Shown: positions 40,005 through 53,024, counted from the stretch's first letter. The stretch: 64,000 bases of DNA from Cricetomys ansorgei (GCA_026225945.1 JAMJFZ010001089.1:3168501-3232500); one strand, 5' to 3'. The notes: generated by a model not told the origin, from the letters alone. Translations and numbers: made by a program.

Positions 40005-40091
40005 ATCCCTTACAGGACTTTGGCTTTTCCATTGACCAGTGTTCCAAAGCGATCCACCCGAATCTCAACATCAGATTTGGCATCATTCTGA
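40005..40091 (+). CDS. Ly86: Ly86 (MD-1) exon 2
   Basis: An 87-nt exon (29 codons, phase 1 at both ends) encoding DPLQDFGFSIDQCSKAIHPN and then LNIRFGIIL, with the next Arg codon split. The acceptor is a pyrimidine-rich run ending gcag; the donor is gtaagt. This is the beginning of the ML (MD-2-related lipid-recognition) fold after the cysteine at the end of exon 1. It has one cysteine. The conserved FGIIL segment and the phase agreement with exons 1 and 3 support the call. Confidence 0.94.
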   Translation: MPYRTLAFPLTSVPKRSTRISTSDLASF

Positions 40092-41202
40092 GTAAGTAGA
40101 CCTGGACATGGAGCGGAGCGGAGCCGTCTCCTCCTCTGCACACACAATGACATACGCTGACCCACACAACAGGCTGAAGCAACTATCCTGCCTTTGTCTC
40201 TCACAACCCCTCTCCAGTGAATCCCTCCTGCTCATGGAGTGCTGTGCTCTACTAAAGAAACTCCAGATGCTAATTCCAATATTATTAGTCCCTGGCCACC
40301 ATAAACACAAAAAGAAAACAATTGTCTTGTCACTATACAGACAAGAAGCATGCTTATTATTTCTGCCACCAACAAACCTGCTCTACCCACAGTCACAGCA
40401 TGTTCCCTTACTCACATTATTTTGCTTCCAAACAACTAATGGAAAGTCTTACATATTGGCAAAAAAAAAAAAAAAAAAGAGAGAGAGACTAAATCTTCCT
40501 TCCCACCCCAGGTTGTGAGGACACACACTTCCTGGTAGCTTCTTGGATGACTATGCCATTTCAGTAAACCAGTATGTTTGCCATAGCTACTAAAGTATTC
40601 CCCTCTTTTAGAAGATCCATTTTCTCAAAAAGAAAAAAAAAAGGGCAGAAGCATTCAGTAAACCTAGCATCTGGAATCATCCAGAGAAGTGGAAGGAATA
40701 TTCTCGGAGACCAAGAATTCTCACGTGACTGGGTCTTTCTAGAATGTTCCAGAATACCTGGAGTCACGGCATCTGGAAAAACGCTATGGGCAGGGAAACC
40801 AAGAGGAAAAAGAGGAGTGGGCAAAATACAAAAGAAAGGACTGGGAAAGTGGTCAGAAAGAAATGGAAGCGGCTGTCAGAGTTTGCTGGAAATCCCTGGG
40901 AAGTCAAGTACAGTACAGAAGCTACCAGGCAACAGTAGCAGGAACAAACAGGGCCAGCCACACTCCGCTGCTCTCCTGGGAGATAAATAACACTGTGGGA
41001 ATTCTAAAAGCCAGACATTGCACTGATGAGTCAGACCACTGAGCATCAAGAGGCTAGGGCAACCAGAGAGCTGCCTCAAACACTGCTCAGGCACACACAG
41101 CATGCTGGAGGCTGTGAAGGTCCTTTGGATAGTGCTGTTGAGTCTTGAGTGGGTTTGTTGCAAGGGAGACACTCAGAGCTGAAGTTGTGCTTCTCTCTGT
41201 AG
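40092..41202 (+). other. Ly86: Ly86 intron 2
   Basis: A 1,111-bp intron with gtaagt donor and ctgtag acceptor. It contains a poly(A) run at 40462-40479 and no recognised repeat. A 138-codon open frame at 40574-40990 has no known domain and is judged chance. Confidence 0.9.
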
Positions 41203-41331
41203 GAGAGGACATCCGAAAGCTGTTTCTGGACGTAGCTCTTGTCTCCAAAGGCGCTTCTATTCTGAACTTCACCTATCCTGTCTGTGAGGACGACCTGCCC
41301 AAGTTCTCTTTCTGTGGAAGAAGAAAAGGAG
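41203..41331 (+). CDS. Ly86: Ly86 (MD-1) exon 3
   Basis: A 129-nt exon (43 codons, phase 1) encoding REDIRKLFLDVALVSKGASI then LNFTYPVCEDDLPKFSFCGRRKG. It contains two conserved cysteines and one N-glycosylation sequon (NFT). The acceptor is ttctctctgtag and the donor gtaagc. It continues the ML lipid-binding domain, and the last codon (expected Glu) is split by the intron. Exons 1-3 give about 117 codons of a protein of roughly 160 aa. The segment expected next was not found by eye up to 64,000. Confidence 0.94.
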
Positions 41332-42775
41332 GTAAGCCACCTGCCTTGCTGACTGCTTACACTTGACACCAACGTCTGGATAGACTGAGCCCTGGCTCTT
41401 CCTGCTCACCTTTGGGCACCCCACATCCCCTCATCTGCACCCACTTCATAAAAATACCAAGCAATTATGTGGAGAGGATCTCCCCTAGATGGATGTTGTG
41501 AGTGTCAAAATGAAAGAGCCATAGGAGATGGTTCCAGTTGGAGACTTTTTCCACCCATAACAGCAACCTACTCAAAAGACCTGGCAGCAGAAAGAACCAG
41601 TGGTTTCCAAAAATCCATGAGGAGTCAGCCTGTTTCCAGGTTTCCTCTAATGATCTCTGCAGCAGTATGATCTAGTCCATACAGCAACAAACTCAGAAAA
41701 GGACAACAGAACAAGGCTTGCTAAAAGTCACTGCTGTTCCCAGGGGGCTGCTGACCGATGGGGGCACCAGGTAGCTGTGCTCCAAGTAGAGAAGCAGAAC
41801 AGAAGACCCACTGTATGAGCTCCCTTCTCTCCAGTTCACTAAGGTTTGACCATCTGCTAGGCATGGGTCCCTAGGAGCAAAGCCAAGTCCACCCGCCTGT
41901 CCCCGCCTCTCCATCTCCTTTGCCCTCCCCTTGCAGGCCCAAAGATACTTCACTGTTTATGAGAACCTGGGTCTGTTCTGCACTGAGCTCCCCAGAAGTT
42001 GATCTCTGCCAGCTGCTCCTTCCTGCTTGTTCTCATTGGCCATAAGGGGTATAACTGAACCCCAGGCCCAGAAACACCCCTTTGACTCTCCATTCGAGAA
42101 ACTAGACTTTTAAGCAGCAAGGATCCTGTCGAAATGACCCAATTATCCATTTTAAACAAAAATGTAGAAGACATTTGAGTCCCCTTGCTATACCCATGGA
42201 TACAGAGGAAAGCCATTTGTCTGCAGGAAAAGCAGATGGAAATTAAGGGAGAGTCGCCAGATGGAAAGCAAGGACTTTGCACAATGAGCTGCGCTCCACG
42301 CAGAGCCCCCATCCCAGCCTCTCTCTGAGAACATGGCCGAGAGCTCTCTTACAGCCCTTGTCACCACCATCAACCCCACTCATCAAACACACTAGACTAT
42401 GGGGCTGGGCCAGTGTCACACTTAACGTTTTGTTCCCCACACAGCTTTGTCTTAGTGTCTGGTCCTGGAACTCCCTGGGGATGCCAGAACTCTCAGATGT
42501 TCAAGCCTCTCGTACAACGTGGAGAGTGTTTGCATAGATCCCACCCCTACATTAAAGGCTATCTCAGCCATCTCCAGATCACTCGCTTCACCTAATGTAG
42601 TTGTGGTTCTGTATGGTGAGGGAACAGTGACAAAGGTCTGTATGACTCAGAAGGACACTTCCCCCTACACACACAGAGATCTTCTCTTTCCACAGTGGGT
42701 TGAATTTGGAGCTCCAAAGCCTGCAGCTACAGAAGACCAAATGTGTTCCAAATGTGCCCTAGACTTAGGAGGCTT

Positions 42776-43011
42776 GGCACACATTCACACATATACAAAC
42801 ACATGCATACACTCACACACAGACACACACACACAGAGAAGCACACACACAACACATGCACATACACTCACACAGAGACACACTCACACATACATAACAC
42901 ATGTACACACACACATACTCAATGCAGACATACGTTCACAAACACACTCATACATACACTTACACACAGAGAGACATACACACACATACAGAGAGAGAGA
43001 GAGAGAGAGAG
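42776..43011 (+). repeat. CA-rich low-complexity tract with (GA)n end
   Basis: Irregular cacaca, catac and acagag units, ending in a pure (AG)n run at about 42990-43012. It generates spurious open frames. Confidence 0.9.
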
Positions 43012-43442
43012 AGAATGAACCAACAAACACCATCAAGTATAGTACTGGCCACTGATCTAAGAACTTTAGGCCCAGACAACCATTTCCTTGCCAGCCCAAA
43101 GTCATAAGGGGGTGCTACGGATCCTCGCAAACTGTGTAAATACAGAAACTGAAGCACAGAGTTTCAGGGACCTGTGGCAAGTCATAGGCTGGTGAGAGAC
43201 CCGTGGCTGGAACCCAAGGCTATAGCTCCCAAGTCTAAATTTCAGCAAAGAAAACAAATGGTTGAACCAAAGAACAAACAAGAGACGTGGGTATATGTGC
43301 ACATCTTTTGGCCAGGAGCTTATTTAAAATAATCACTTAAGAACTCTGCAGAGTGGTGTGACTGTGTTTTAAATTAAGGTTTCTTTTTCTTACTATTAAT
43401 TGACTATAAAATGGTATCAGTTTTCCTCTTTCAGCTTCGTGG

Positions 43443-43443
<1 letters not shown>

Positions 43444-43487
<44 letters not shown>

Positions 43488-43548
43488 AGTATGCATGCAT
43501 GTGTTGTGTGTGTGTGTGTGAGTGTACGTATGTGTTTGTGTATGTGTG
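43444..43548 (+). repeat. (TG)n microsatellite
   Basis: Pure TG run to about 43482, then degenerate TG-rich repeats. Confidence 0.93.
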
Positions 43549-43564
43549 AACATGTACCACCTTC

Positions 43565-43795
43565 CAGTGATGATCTTCTCCTTCCTACTTGAAATGGGGT
43601 CTCTTGCTGTTTGCTACCAGCTGGACCAAGGCCTTCTGGAGATTCTCCTCTCTCTGCCTCCTATCTCATCACAGGAGCACTGGGGTTGCAGACAGGCGCT
43701 GCTATTCCTGGCTTTACGTGGGTTCTAGGGAGTTGAACATGGCTCCTCGCATTACATAGCAAGTGCTTTGCCCTCTTAGCCCTCACTGTAGCCCC
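43565..43795 (-). repeat. B4-type SINE, antisense
   Basis: 'tagggagttgaacatggctc', 'gcaagtgctttgccctctta' and 'gccctcactgtagcccc' mark the ID-like part, next to a degenerate B1-like part. Confidence 0.6.
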
Positions 43796-43835
43796 TAGAG
43801 ATTTTTTAAACATATTTTTAATTAAAGTAGAAATA

Positions 43836-43982
43836 CAACCAGGCAGTGATGGCGCATGCCTTTACTCTCAGCAATGGAGAAGCAGAGGCAGGCAGGAGAA
43901 TCTCTGTGAGGTCAAGTCCAGCCTGGTTTGCAGAGTGAGTTCCAGGACTACACAGAGAAACACTGTCCTGAAAAAAAAAACT
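43836..43982 (+). repeat. B1 SINE
   Basis: 'ccaggcagtgatggcgcatg', 'ccagcctggtttgcagagtg' and a poly(A) tail. Confidence 0.88.
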
Positions 43983-44094
43983 GCATCACCCCCTCCCTCT
44001 CCTCCTCCAGCTCTTCCCAGCTACACTCTTCAACACCTCTCCTGCCCCCCTGACTCTCAAGTTAATAAGATTATTTTCTTTGATTATTATTGTT

Positions 44095-44134
<40 letters not shown>
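44095..44134 (+). repeat. (TG)n microsatellite
   Basis: Pure TG dinucleotides. Confidence 0.95.
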
Positions 44135-44138
<4 letters not shown>

Positions 44139-44179
44139 TTGAATAAATATAAACAGAACCTACAGAGTCCATTTTTGTT

Positions 44180-44890
44180 GGTGGTGTATATATAGTTTAT
44201 TAAGGTCGACCACTCTGACTGGAGAACCAATAAGGGAGAGACTAATCCTCCTTCTCCCTGCAGTCACTAGTTGTCTGTAGTTCTTTGTCTAGCGGTGGGA
44301 CCCCTTCACATCTTCTCCTTCTACGTTGGCATGTTTACTGATATCGCCATTGTTCCGGCCTTGTGTATGCAGCAGTTCCTAGGACAGACTGCTTCCTGGC
44401 AGACTCCTGACATTCTGGTTCTAACAGTCTCTCTGCCCCTCTTCCTTGATGTCCTCGGGGGGCTATAGATGCAGGAGATGTGGTGTGGATGAATCCACTG
44501 AGCCTGGGCTCTCCCTGATCTGCTGATCATGGAATTGTGCCCAGCTGTGATTTTCTGTGGTGGTTTCCATTCGCTGTAAAGGGAAGCTTTTTTGATCAGT
44601 GGGCATGAGGATAAGATTTAGAATGTACTGAGGAATTATGCTGGTCTAGGCAAAGTGGTGGTAGCAGGTTCTCCTCTACAATCCTTGATCTCATCAGCCG
44701 GGAGACGCTGGCTGGGTTTCCAGTACCAGCTGTGACTTGCCTCCTGTTGGATGAGCCTTAAGTCCAATTAGACGGCTGTTGGTTGCCACTGACAGGTGGG
44801 TGCCACTTATTGCATCTTTATGCTCCAGAGACGTTTGATGAGTTGAGTGCATCTGTGAGTTCCCTCCGCTTGATGAACCCTTTGCATCAA
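44180..44890. repeat. Rodent L1 3'-UTR-like sequence
   Basis: 'actagttgtctgtagttctt' and 'aagtccaattagacggctgt' are rodent L1 3'-UTR blocks; the second is shared with 7537. It probably belongs with the minus-strand L1 pieces that follow. Confidence 0.55.
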
Positions 44891-45079
44891 TCTCTTTTCT
44901 GATTTTTTTTAAAGTAGAAAAGTATTAAAAATCAGGATGCCACAATCTGCAGTACACAGCAGCAGCCAGAAGAGGAGCTCCATCAGGAAGTGAATCCGAA
45001 CAGCAATTCCTAGAAAGAAACTAAGAATTTAAAGTTTCTCACAAATGGTCAGATGCTAATCCAACCAATTAGGACTTTG

Positions 45080-45760
45080 GGAGTTTTAAATAAAGCATAG
45101 ATAGCCGAGAGACATTATTACCCTGACATGGGTCCCTTGCTAGTCTCCTGGGGTCTGCCCTTCCTCAAGTCCGTCAAGATACACATATATAAAAATATTA
45201 GAATTTAAGAGACACACATAAGAGAGAATATGTGAGGTTTATCTTTCTGAGCCTAGGCTACCTCCTTAATATAATATTTCTAGTTCTCTCCATTTTCCTG
45301 AAAATGGCATAGTACTATTTTTCTTTATGGCTGAATAAAATTCCGCTATGTATATGTGCTCTGTTTTTATTATCCATTCGTCTCTTGGCAGACTTCTAGG
45401 CTGATTCCATTTCCAGGATATTGTGAATAGAGCAGCCATAAAAATGGATGTGCAAGTGTCTCTGCAGTAGGATGTAGCATCTTTTGAAGAGATGCCCAGG
45501 AGTGGTATGGCTGGATCATATGACAGTGCTATTTTTAGTTTATTAGAGAAATGTCCCGGCTGAAATCCGTGATGGCCACACCTGGTTATACTCCTGCCAG
45601 CAGGAAATAAATTCTCTTCTTCCCCACATCCTCACTAGTATTGGTTGTCATTTGTTGTCCTGACAACCATTCTGACAGGGGCAAGATGGAATCTCAAAGT
45701 AGACTTGATTGGCACTTCCCTGATAAGGATGTTGAACATTTTTAAAAAGATTGACCATTT
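45080..45760 (-). repeat. L1 ORF2 3' region, antisense
   Basis: 'tttctttatggctgaataaa', 'ggatattgtgaatagagcag', 'cccacatcctcactagtatt' and 'aaggatgttgaacattttta' are the antisense of the L1 ORF2 end, in the standard order. Confidence 0.8.
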
Positions 45761-45785
45761 GTATTTGTTTGTTTGCTGTTATTGT

Positions 45786-45808
45786 TGCTGCTGCTGCTGC
45801 TGCTGCTG
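45786..45808 (+). repeat. (CTG)n trinucleotide run
   Basis: Seven ctg units in a TTG/CTG-rich segment next to a B1. Confidence 0.9.
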
Positions 45809-45819
45809 TTATTGTTTTT

Positions 45820-45965
45820 GTTGTTTGAGACAGGGTTTCTCTGTGTAGCTCTGGCTGTCCTGGAACTTGCTCTGGACCAGGCTGGCCTCAAACTCACAGA
45901 GATCCTCCTGCCTCTGCCTCCTGAGTACTGGAATTAAAGGGTTGTGGCACCACGGATAGGCTTCT
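45820..45965 (-). repeat. B1 SINE, antisense
   Basis: 'gagacagggtttctctgtgt' to 'gaattaaagggttgtggcac'. It lacks the TTACAACAGAG variant, so it belongs to the general B1 type. Confidence 0.9.
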
Positions 45966-46079
45966 ACTTTTTCTTTTTGAAAACATTACTTAGCTCCTCA
46001 ACCCATATTTTAAATTGGGTGGATTGTTTCTTCATTGCTTAGTGTTTTTATTTCTTTGTACATTTTAGATACTAACCCT

Positions 46080-46200
46080 CTATTATATATATATGATATA
46101 ATGGAGAGTTTATATATATACATGATAGAGGGTTTATATATATTATATATATGATATGTATGGGTATGCATAATATATATGTATAGATAGATAGATAGAT
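46080..46200. repeat. AT-rich / (GATA)n low-complexity tract
   Basis: (TA)n, a near-duplicated 'gataatggagagtttatat' type block, and a (GATA)n run at 46182-46201. Confidence 0.85.
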
Positions 46201-46204
46201 AGGA

Positions 46205-47300
46205 AAAAACTCTCATTTTTATTGAAAATAATTTTTCCATGCAATGATTCTTCTCCCAATCTCTTCCCAGATCCATCCCACCTCCCACCCATTCAACTCC
46301 AATGCTTCCTTCTTCTTTTTCTTCTTCTCCTTCTTCTTCTTCTTCTTCTTCTTCTTCTTCTTCTTCTTCTTCTTCTTTCTCTCTTTCTCTCCCTCTCTCT
46401 CTCTCTTTCTCTCTCTCTCCCTCTAACAAATGGGCAAGAATAAAACATAATTAAAAAATAAAAAATAATCAGAGGAAACACACAGAGAGAGACACACACA
46501 GAGAAACAAAATCCATAAAAACACAAAATCAAAAACCATAATATACAAGAAAAAAATCTCCCAAAATACCCTTGAGTTCATTTCATATTGGCCATCTACT
46601 TCTGGATATGGGGCCTCTCTTAAGTCTGGTTAATACACTCAGTGAAACTCCATTGGCAAGAACTAATTTTCCTTTGCAAGTGGATGTCAGAGATAGCTTC
46701 TTGGTTAGGGATGTGAGCTCATGTCCACAGATTTTTGTATGATAATTTTATATCCTGCCACTTACTGTGTTCATTAACTTAAGACTTTTCTGTGTGGAAT
46801 CTCTTTGAGATCTCACGTGTAGAATCACATCATCTGCAAATAGGGATAGTTTGACTTCTGTTCTTTCTAGCCGAATCTCTTTTATTAGTGCCCCTTGAAT
46901 TACTGTTCTAAGACTCCCAGAACTATTTTTAAAACGAATGAGAAAAGTGGGTACCTGTATGTTATTCCTGATTTTAATAAAAACACTTTGAGTTTTTCCC
47001 ATTTAATGTAATGTTGGCTGCAGGCTTGTCAAATATAGCCTTTACTATGTTGAAATATGTTTCTGTTCCAAGTTTCCTCAGGACTTTTATCACAAAAGGG
47101 CGTTGGACTTTGTCAAAAACCCTTTTCTACGTCTATTGAAATACCCGTGTGATTTCTGTCGTTGAGTCTACTATATGATGTGTTGCATTGTTGATTTGCG
47201 TGTGTTGAACCATCTTTGCATGCTTGGGATAAAGCTGACTTGATTGTCAGAGAATGAACTTTCTTACGTTTTCTTAAATTTGATTTATGAGTATTTTACT
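46205..47300 (-). pseudogene. L1 retrotransposon fragment with ORF2 RT remnant
   Basis: The lower part matches L1 3' sequence ('caaatgggcaagaataaaac', 'aaatccataaaaacacaaaa') interrupted by a (CTT)n/(CT)n tract at 46310-46425. From about 46700 the minus strand encodes ORF2 reverse transcriptase. The minus frame 47002-46748 keeps a short stretch with the FADD catalytic motif (SLFADDVILHV). The rest is broken by stops and frameshifts, so this copy is dead. Confidence 0.85.
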
Positions 47301-48297
47301 GAAAAAAAAAAGGTTTTTCATCTAATTTTTTCTATCTGCCCTTGTGTAGGCTAGCCCCAACCCTCATGACCACATTTAGTAGACCCTTCCCTCTGTGTCT
47401 TCAATCCTTTGTCCCTTCCATTTCCTTACTTTTCTCTTCTGTGGTCCACTCTGTCTTCTTTCTTCTTCTGGCTCCATCCCTCTCTTCCCGTCTTTCCCCT
47501 TTACACAATGACTTAGTCCCTTACTTGGTATCAAATGCTCTAGGGAACAGGAGATGAGCCAAGGATCTCTTCTGCCATCTGGGGTATTATTGGCCTGAGG
47601 TGAGGGGTTTATAAAACCATGCTTCAAAGTTACCACATGTAGTGTTTACACTGCACAGGAATAAGCAAAACAGCAGGTCAGCCTGGAGCTAGCTCATCCC
47701 CTTGGTGTTCTGCCTCTGAGAACTTGAACAAACTAGGGAACTGAATAAACAATTGCTTTTCTGCCTGACTTAAAGTTATCTGAATCCTGTTGTACGGTGT
47801 TCGGCTGTAAGTATTCATGTTCGGATAATATTCCTTTGTGTATTTTCTTTATCCACTCACCTGTTGCTGGGAACCTGGGTTCATTCCAGTCTATATTATG
47901 TAATGAGCAAAGTGCATTATAACCTTGACTGTCCCGTCAGTCACATCCTGCCGTACCCCCATTTGTACCTTCAGCATCTCAGTAAAAGGTTACGACTTTC
48001 TGACCACAGCCTGCACATTAACCGCTGCCACGTTCAGTTGGTCCCCTAAACCTGCTTCCATGTAACACTTGCTTCCATGCAGATTTAACCTAATAATCCT
48101 TCCTCTAAACCCAACCAGTTTAATTGCTTCCATCATTGCCAGAGCCAGGGAATGCTGTGGAGGAGCAGAAGGCAGAGATGCTGATGAACCCTTATGGGGG
48201 TTCAGTTGGATAAGAAAAAAAATAACTGAGTGTTTTGTGATGGGCAACAGTTTATGGTTTCTACTTCTGCTATTGGCCTGATCACAGCTTCAGTTTG

Positions 48298-48298
48298 C

Positions 48299-48334
<36 letters not shown>
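48298..48334 (+). repeat. (TG)n microsatellite
   Basis: Pure TG dinucleotides. Confidence 0.95.
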
Positions 48335-48337
<3 letters not shown>

Positions 48338-50399
48338 GAAACTGCACTCTTTGAAGGCGGGAGTATTTCTGGCTTCCTGTCTCTGTGGACATGACAGACA
48401 GAGCTATCACAGAGTAGAGAGATAGTGAACACTTGTTTTGCCAGACTTGGTGTGGACCAATGGTAGACTGGATACAAGGGCACCAGTTCACGTCAGCTGG
48501 GAGTGTGGATGGATGCCTCTGCATCGCTCCACACAGGAGGCTCATCAAATCTTCACATGGAGGAAATTGTCTTGGTCCTCCAAGCTTAAGAGAACCTGGC
48601 TATTTATCCTGTGCGTGACTTTAATAGAACTAATAAAACAGGAGGACTATTGTTCCCTCGAAGAGTCTGAGGAGTCTAAATCTGTTTAGCAGCTCAGAAA
48701 GCTTGCCTTGGACCTATCTGAATGCCGGGCAGGCAGCCCACAGCCATTTACTCCCCTTATTGCTATGGGGACCGTGACTGCAGAGGTAGGCAGGAGAGGC
48801 TGGCATTTGGGGAATTGCCAGGAAATTTCATTTAGAATAAAACAACCAAATAAGGGATATGCAAATGCCGAACAAATGATTATGTAAATTAAATAAGCCA
48901 GAAAAGCGAAATCTTGAAATTCAGAGGCCTCTCGGGTCACCGTGTTTTTTAACCTACTGCAGAAAGGGCAGCTGCGGTGATTAACACTGTGACTGGAAGC
49001 AGCAAGAGCCACCAGGGAGAACCAGTCATCAAACCAACAGAATACGCTGCTGTTTCGGTCAGGCATGGGACGGCATCCCTGGGTCCTTGAGGTTCTTCAT
49101 AGCAGAGAGGGAGGGAAACTTGCTGTCCACTGCGGGTGACCCAGTCAGTCTGCCACCATCTGCAAGTCAGGTGCTCGGTGCTGTTTACCCCACACCCTTC
49201 TGCAAACCGGATCCCTCTGGCTGTTCTCCAAGCCAGAAAAAATAAAATAAAATAACAAATGGATCAGGCTGAGCAAAAATTAATGGATAAAACGTAGTTT
49301 TCTTCGCCTCTGTCCTATCTCAGCCAGCTCGTAAGGCAAGAGGCGCTTTGGAGTAAAAAGTAGCAATCCTTGAGCCCATGGGTTGTCCATCATTTATGCT
49401 TTTGGGGGGACAAATTCTCCTCCCCCGCAGAAAGCTAAGAGAATCCGAAGAGAAACCGCATAGTTCGGATTCAGTGGTGTGTGGAACTGAATGCAGACAC
49501 ACCTCGTTTTTATCCTATCTCATTTCATGGCACTTGGAAGACACTGTGTTTAACGATTCGAGGAGCTGACAGTCCTGTGACCAGCAAGTCTCTTGGCACC
49601 GATTCTCCCATAGCATGTGCTCACGTTGTATTTGTGTTCCACACTGTTTTTGGCAATGGGTATTTTAAAACTAAAGTGCATCGATCTTTTTGTAGACACA
49701 GGCTGTTGCACATGGAACAAACCACAGTATGGTACAAATGTAACGTTTATGTGTATCCAGGCGGTGTAGTCTACAGTCAAACCAGCTGTTTTCAGGAACA
49801 TCTGTACGAAGGTCTAAATCTGAGTTAAACAGACCATCAGGGGATCATGTGATGCCAGCTCTTCCCTTCTTCCCTGAGAGCCCTCAGCCTCTTCTTCGAG
49901 GCTCTGAGCTTAGGGAGACTGAGACCAGGCTCAACGCATCTCTAAACTACTTACTCTGTAGCCTGGGTCACGTTGATTCATTTGCTCTCAGTGCTTTGAG
50001 GCGAGCTATGTATGCTCAGTATCAATATTTAAGACTAAATTGGGGTTGACAGCATGCTCTAAATGTCTAAATGTCTAAATGTCCACACCTTAAGGAGGCA
50101 AGTTGGAGTAGTTCCCACTACATTCAAGGACTGTCACACAGGTAGAATGTCCTGCCCTTGGGTAGATTAGCTTTGGTCTGATCCATAGCCACTCACCATG
50201 GTTACCTTAGCAGATATTAATCTTGGTTACGCTTTAGTTAGACCCCTGGTGTCCTGTGCAGGGATCACAAGCCACGTATAGTTACAGAACAGCTGAAATG
50301 ATACTCATCTGAGCTGCAGTATGCTGTAAGTCTAGAAGTACAGGCCCAATTCTTAAGCAGAATATGAAAGAAAAGCATATTATGTCATTGCCATTGATA

Positions 50400-51265
50400 T
50401 ATATTTGTCTTTGTTTTCTGTTGCTATTACATAATATCTGAGACATAGTGATTTTTGAAAAACTGAAGTTTGTTTTTGCACTGATGGGAAAGAAACCAAG
50501 AGCCTCACTTCTGCTTTACAAGTTCTCTACAGCTTAGAGATGCCAGAACCTGGAGGCTTGCTCATCTGGCTCATGATTCTAGGGGCTGAAAACCCAGTTC
50601 CCACACATCTGTTCAGCATCTGGTCAGAGCCTTCTAACTGCATCAGGACATTGCAGAGAGCATCACATGAGACGATGGAGCAATCTGCTAGCCTGGGTTT
50701 CACCTCTTTTTCTTCTAAAACCATTCATTGTATGGTGAAGACTCCACTCTGTGACCTCACCCAATCCAAATTACCTTCCAAAGATCCCCAACATGCAAAT
50801 GCCATTTACATACAACATCAGAGATTTGATTTCCAGCACACAGAGCTCGAAGCACACAGTCAACCCATAGCAATGTTGAAATCATGTTTGGGATATGACC
50901 GATATATTAGTCACTATCTATTACTGTATCACAGTACCTGAGATAATCAACTCGAAAAGAGGAAAGGTTCCTTTTGGCTCACAGTTTCTGAGACTTCAGC
51001 CCATGGTGGTTGGTTCCATTGTTTGGGGGTCCGTGAAAGGTGGACAGTGTGGCGGAGAGCCTGTGATGGAGCAAAGCTGCTTATCCCATGGTGCCCAAGA
51101 AACAAAAAGACACGGAAGGGTTATAGTTCCAGTAGCCCCTTGAAAGACACAGCCCGCAAAGGCTTAACTTCATCCCAAAGGCTCTGCCTCCCAACAGGAG
51201 CACAGGCTGGGAGCCTTCAATGTGTGGGCACCTGGGGAAAACTTAAGATTCAAATCATAACGCTG
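50400..51265 (-). repeat. MaLR-type LTR sequence(s), antisense
   Basis: 'gctattacataatatctgag' at about 50430 and 'actgtatcacagtacctgag' at about 50925 start two related antisense LTR segments. The second runs through 'ttttggctcacagtttctga', 'atggagcaaagctgcttatc' and 'attcaaatcataac'. Unassigned sequence lies between them. Confidence 0.5.
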
Positions 51266-51371
51266 AGTCAAGTAAAACATATCAATATATTATGTGTTTA
51301 TTAATAAGAATATATTAGCTTATTGTGAAAAATCACTTGCATTTTTCAAACATGACTTCTCAAAAATAAAA

Positions 51372-51592
51372 TTAGGGGACTAGGCAGATGAGTCGGTGGG
51401 TAAAGGTACTTGCTGCCGAGCCTGATGACTCGAGCTCAGTTCCTGAACCCACACCGTAGAAGGCAAAAGCTGACTCCTGAAAGTTGTCCTCTGACCTCCG
51501 CAAGTGTACTGTGACCCATGCGCATCCACATGTGTACAGATACACATGCAATCCATCAGTGTAAAAATCTGCAAAACCAAAACTATGCATCT
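51372..51592 (+). repeat. B3-type SINE
   Basis: 'gatgagtcggtgggtaaagg', 'gagcctgatgactcgagctc' and 'gaaagttgtcctctgacctc' are in B3 order. A TA-rich segment follows. Confidence 0.8.
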
Positions 51593-53024
51593 GATGTTCA
51601 TTATAATGCTGCTGGGCAGGGCTGCCAGTGATCATGTCACATACATTATATGTATTATACAGCATTACTATATGTAGTAACATAATGTAACATTGTCCAG
51701 TCAAACTATAATGAAAGTTATATAACATCACATATAGCATGCAATGAGATGCATAATACAGTCATAAAATATGCATTATATATTATAGAAATAACATTGC
51801 ATATAATGATATTATACAGTATGGATAATATCATGCTATGTATTAACTAGTACAACTATTATATTATATTACATTACCTCCCTCTAAAAGGTCGAGGGTT
51901 CCAACACCTAGAGTGTGCCATAGACCGATTAAATATAAAATCCCTGGAAGTCAAAATCAAGCCAGGTCAGTCCACTCCCTACCATAGCTGAAGAGTACTC
52001 TACTCAGTCCAGGAAGCCATCACAGATAGTAGCCAGCATTATCTTGACTGCACTAGACACCTGTACCAGGATGTTGTGTGTATTAACCAATGTACTACTT
52101 CTGTCTGTCAACCTTAGGACGTGTAGAAGCCTTGTTATTGGCTTCTGTGGGACTGTGGATTACAGTATATGTTCTCTGACTTTGGTTCCCAGCAGCTGAG
52201 AAAATCTTTTGTTCTCATGGTAGTCCTGGACAGAGCTAAGCCCCTGAACTTTCTCTGAGTGACTAGTATCTTCGTCCTACTGATGTCAGTCTTGGTTGGC
52301 TCTGTAGCTGGTTGTCAGAAATGCAAAGTCATATTACAAGCCAGGGACCTTCGATCCCACCCACTTCTATCCTCCGATAAGGCCTGGGAGACTGAGTTAA
52401 TGCCGAATCATGTCCATGTGAGGGGCAGCTCCAGAGTGGCCCTCAAGTGTGGGTGCAGGTCCCTGGAGGGCAGAGCGCACAGAATGGACACAAGCTCTGC
52501 TCAGCTTTCCGTGTAGCCTGCCTGAATGCTCACTTGTATCCTATGTGATACCTTTCAGAACAAACTGAGAAATGGTAGCAAGTATTTCCCTGGGTTCTGC
52601 AAGGTGTTTTAGCAAATTATCAGCAAAAGAAAGGGCTCAGGTGAATCCCTTGTCTGCAGCCACAATTTCAAAGAGGAAGCGTGAATATTCACAGAGCCTA
52701 CTGCTTGCAGTCGGAGTCTGAAATGAAGGAAAAAGCTGGGTTTTGTGGGATTGAGCTCTTAACCTGTGGGGTCGGCACTAACTCAGATTACTGTCAGAAC
52801 TGAACTGAATTGTAGGATGCCAGCTAATACTGAAGAAGTGGATGGTATGGGAGGAACTTTCTTACATTTAGCCGCCAGAGGAATAATATTTTGAGAACAT
52901 AGGCGATGAAATTGCTTTGGATTTTTTTTCCTAAATTTATTTTAACAGATGATGTAGAGCTTCCAGAGAGTTCCCAGAGAGTCCCAACAAGTTAACCCCT
53001 TAGCCACCTGACATACAAAATGTC

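Noticed and set aside
40574..40990. 138-codon open frame inside Ly86 intron 2
   Set aside because: No domain or homology recognised; flanking Ly86 exons splice past it with good signals.
42519..43055. 178-codon open frame on the plus strand
   Set aside because: Mostly a translation of the CA-rich repeat (His/Thr runs), not a protein.
46010..46429. 139-codon Glu-rich open frame, and Leu/Phe-rich frames opposite
   Set aside because: Translations of the (CTT)n/(CT)n microsatellite within an L1 fragment.
48686..49828. Possible exons between 48.7 and 49.8 kb (126- and 115-codon frames)
   Set aside because: They do not match the expected remaining Ly86 sequence and lack convincing splice pairs.
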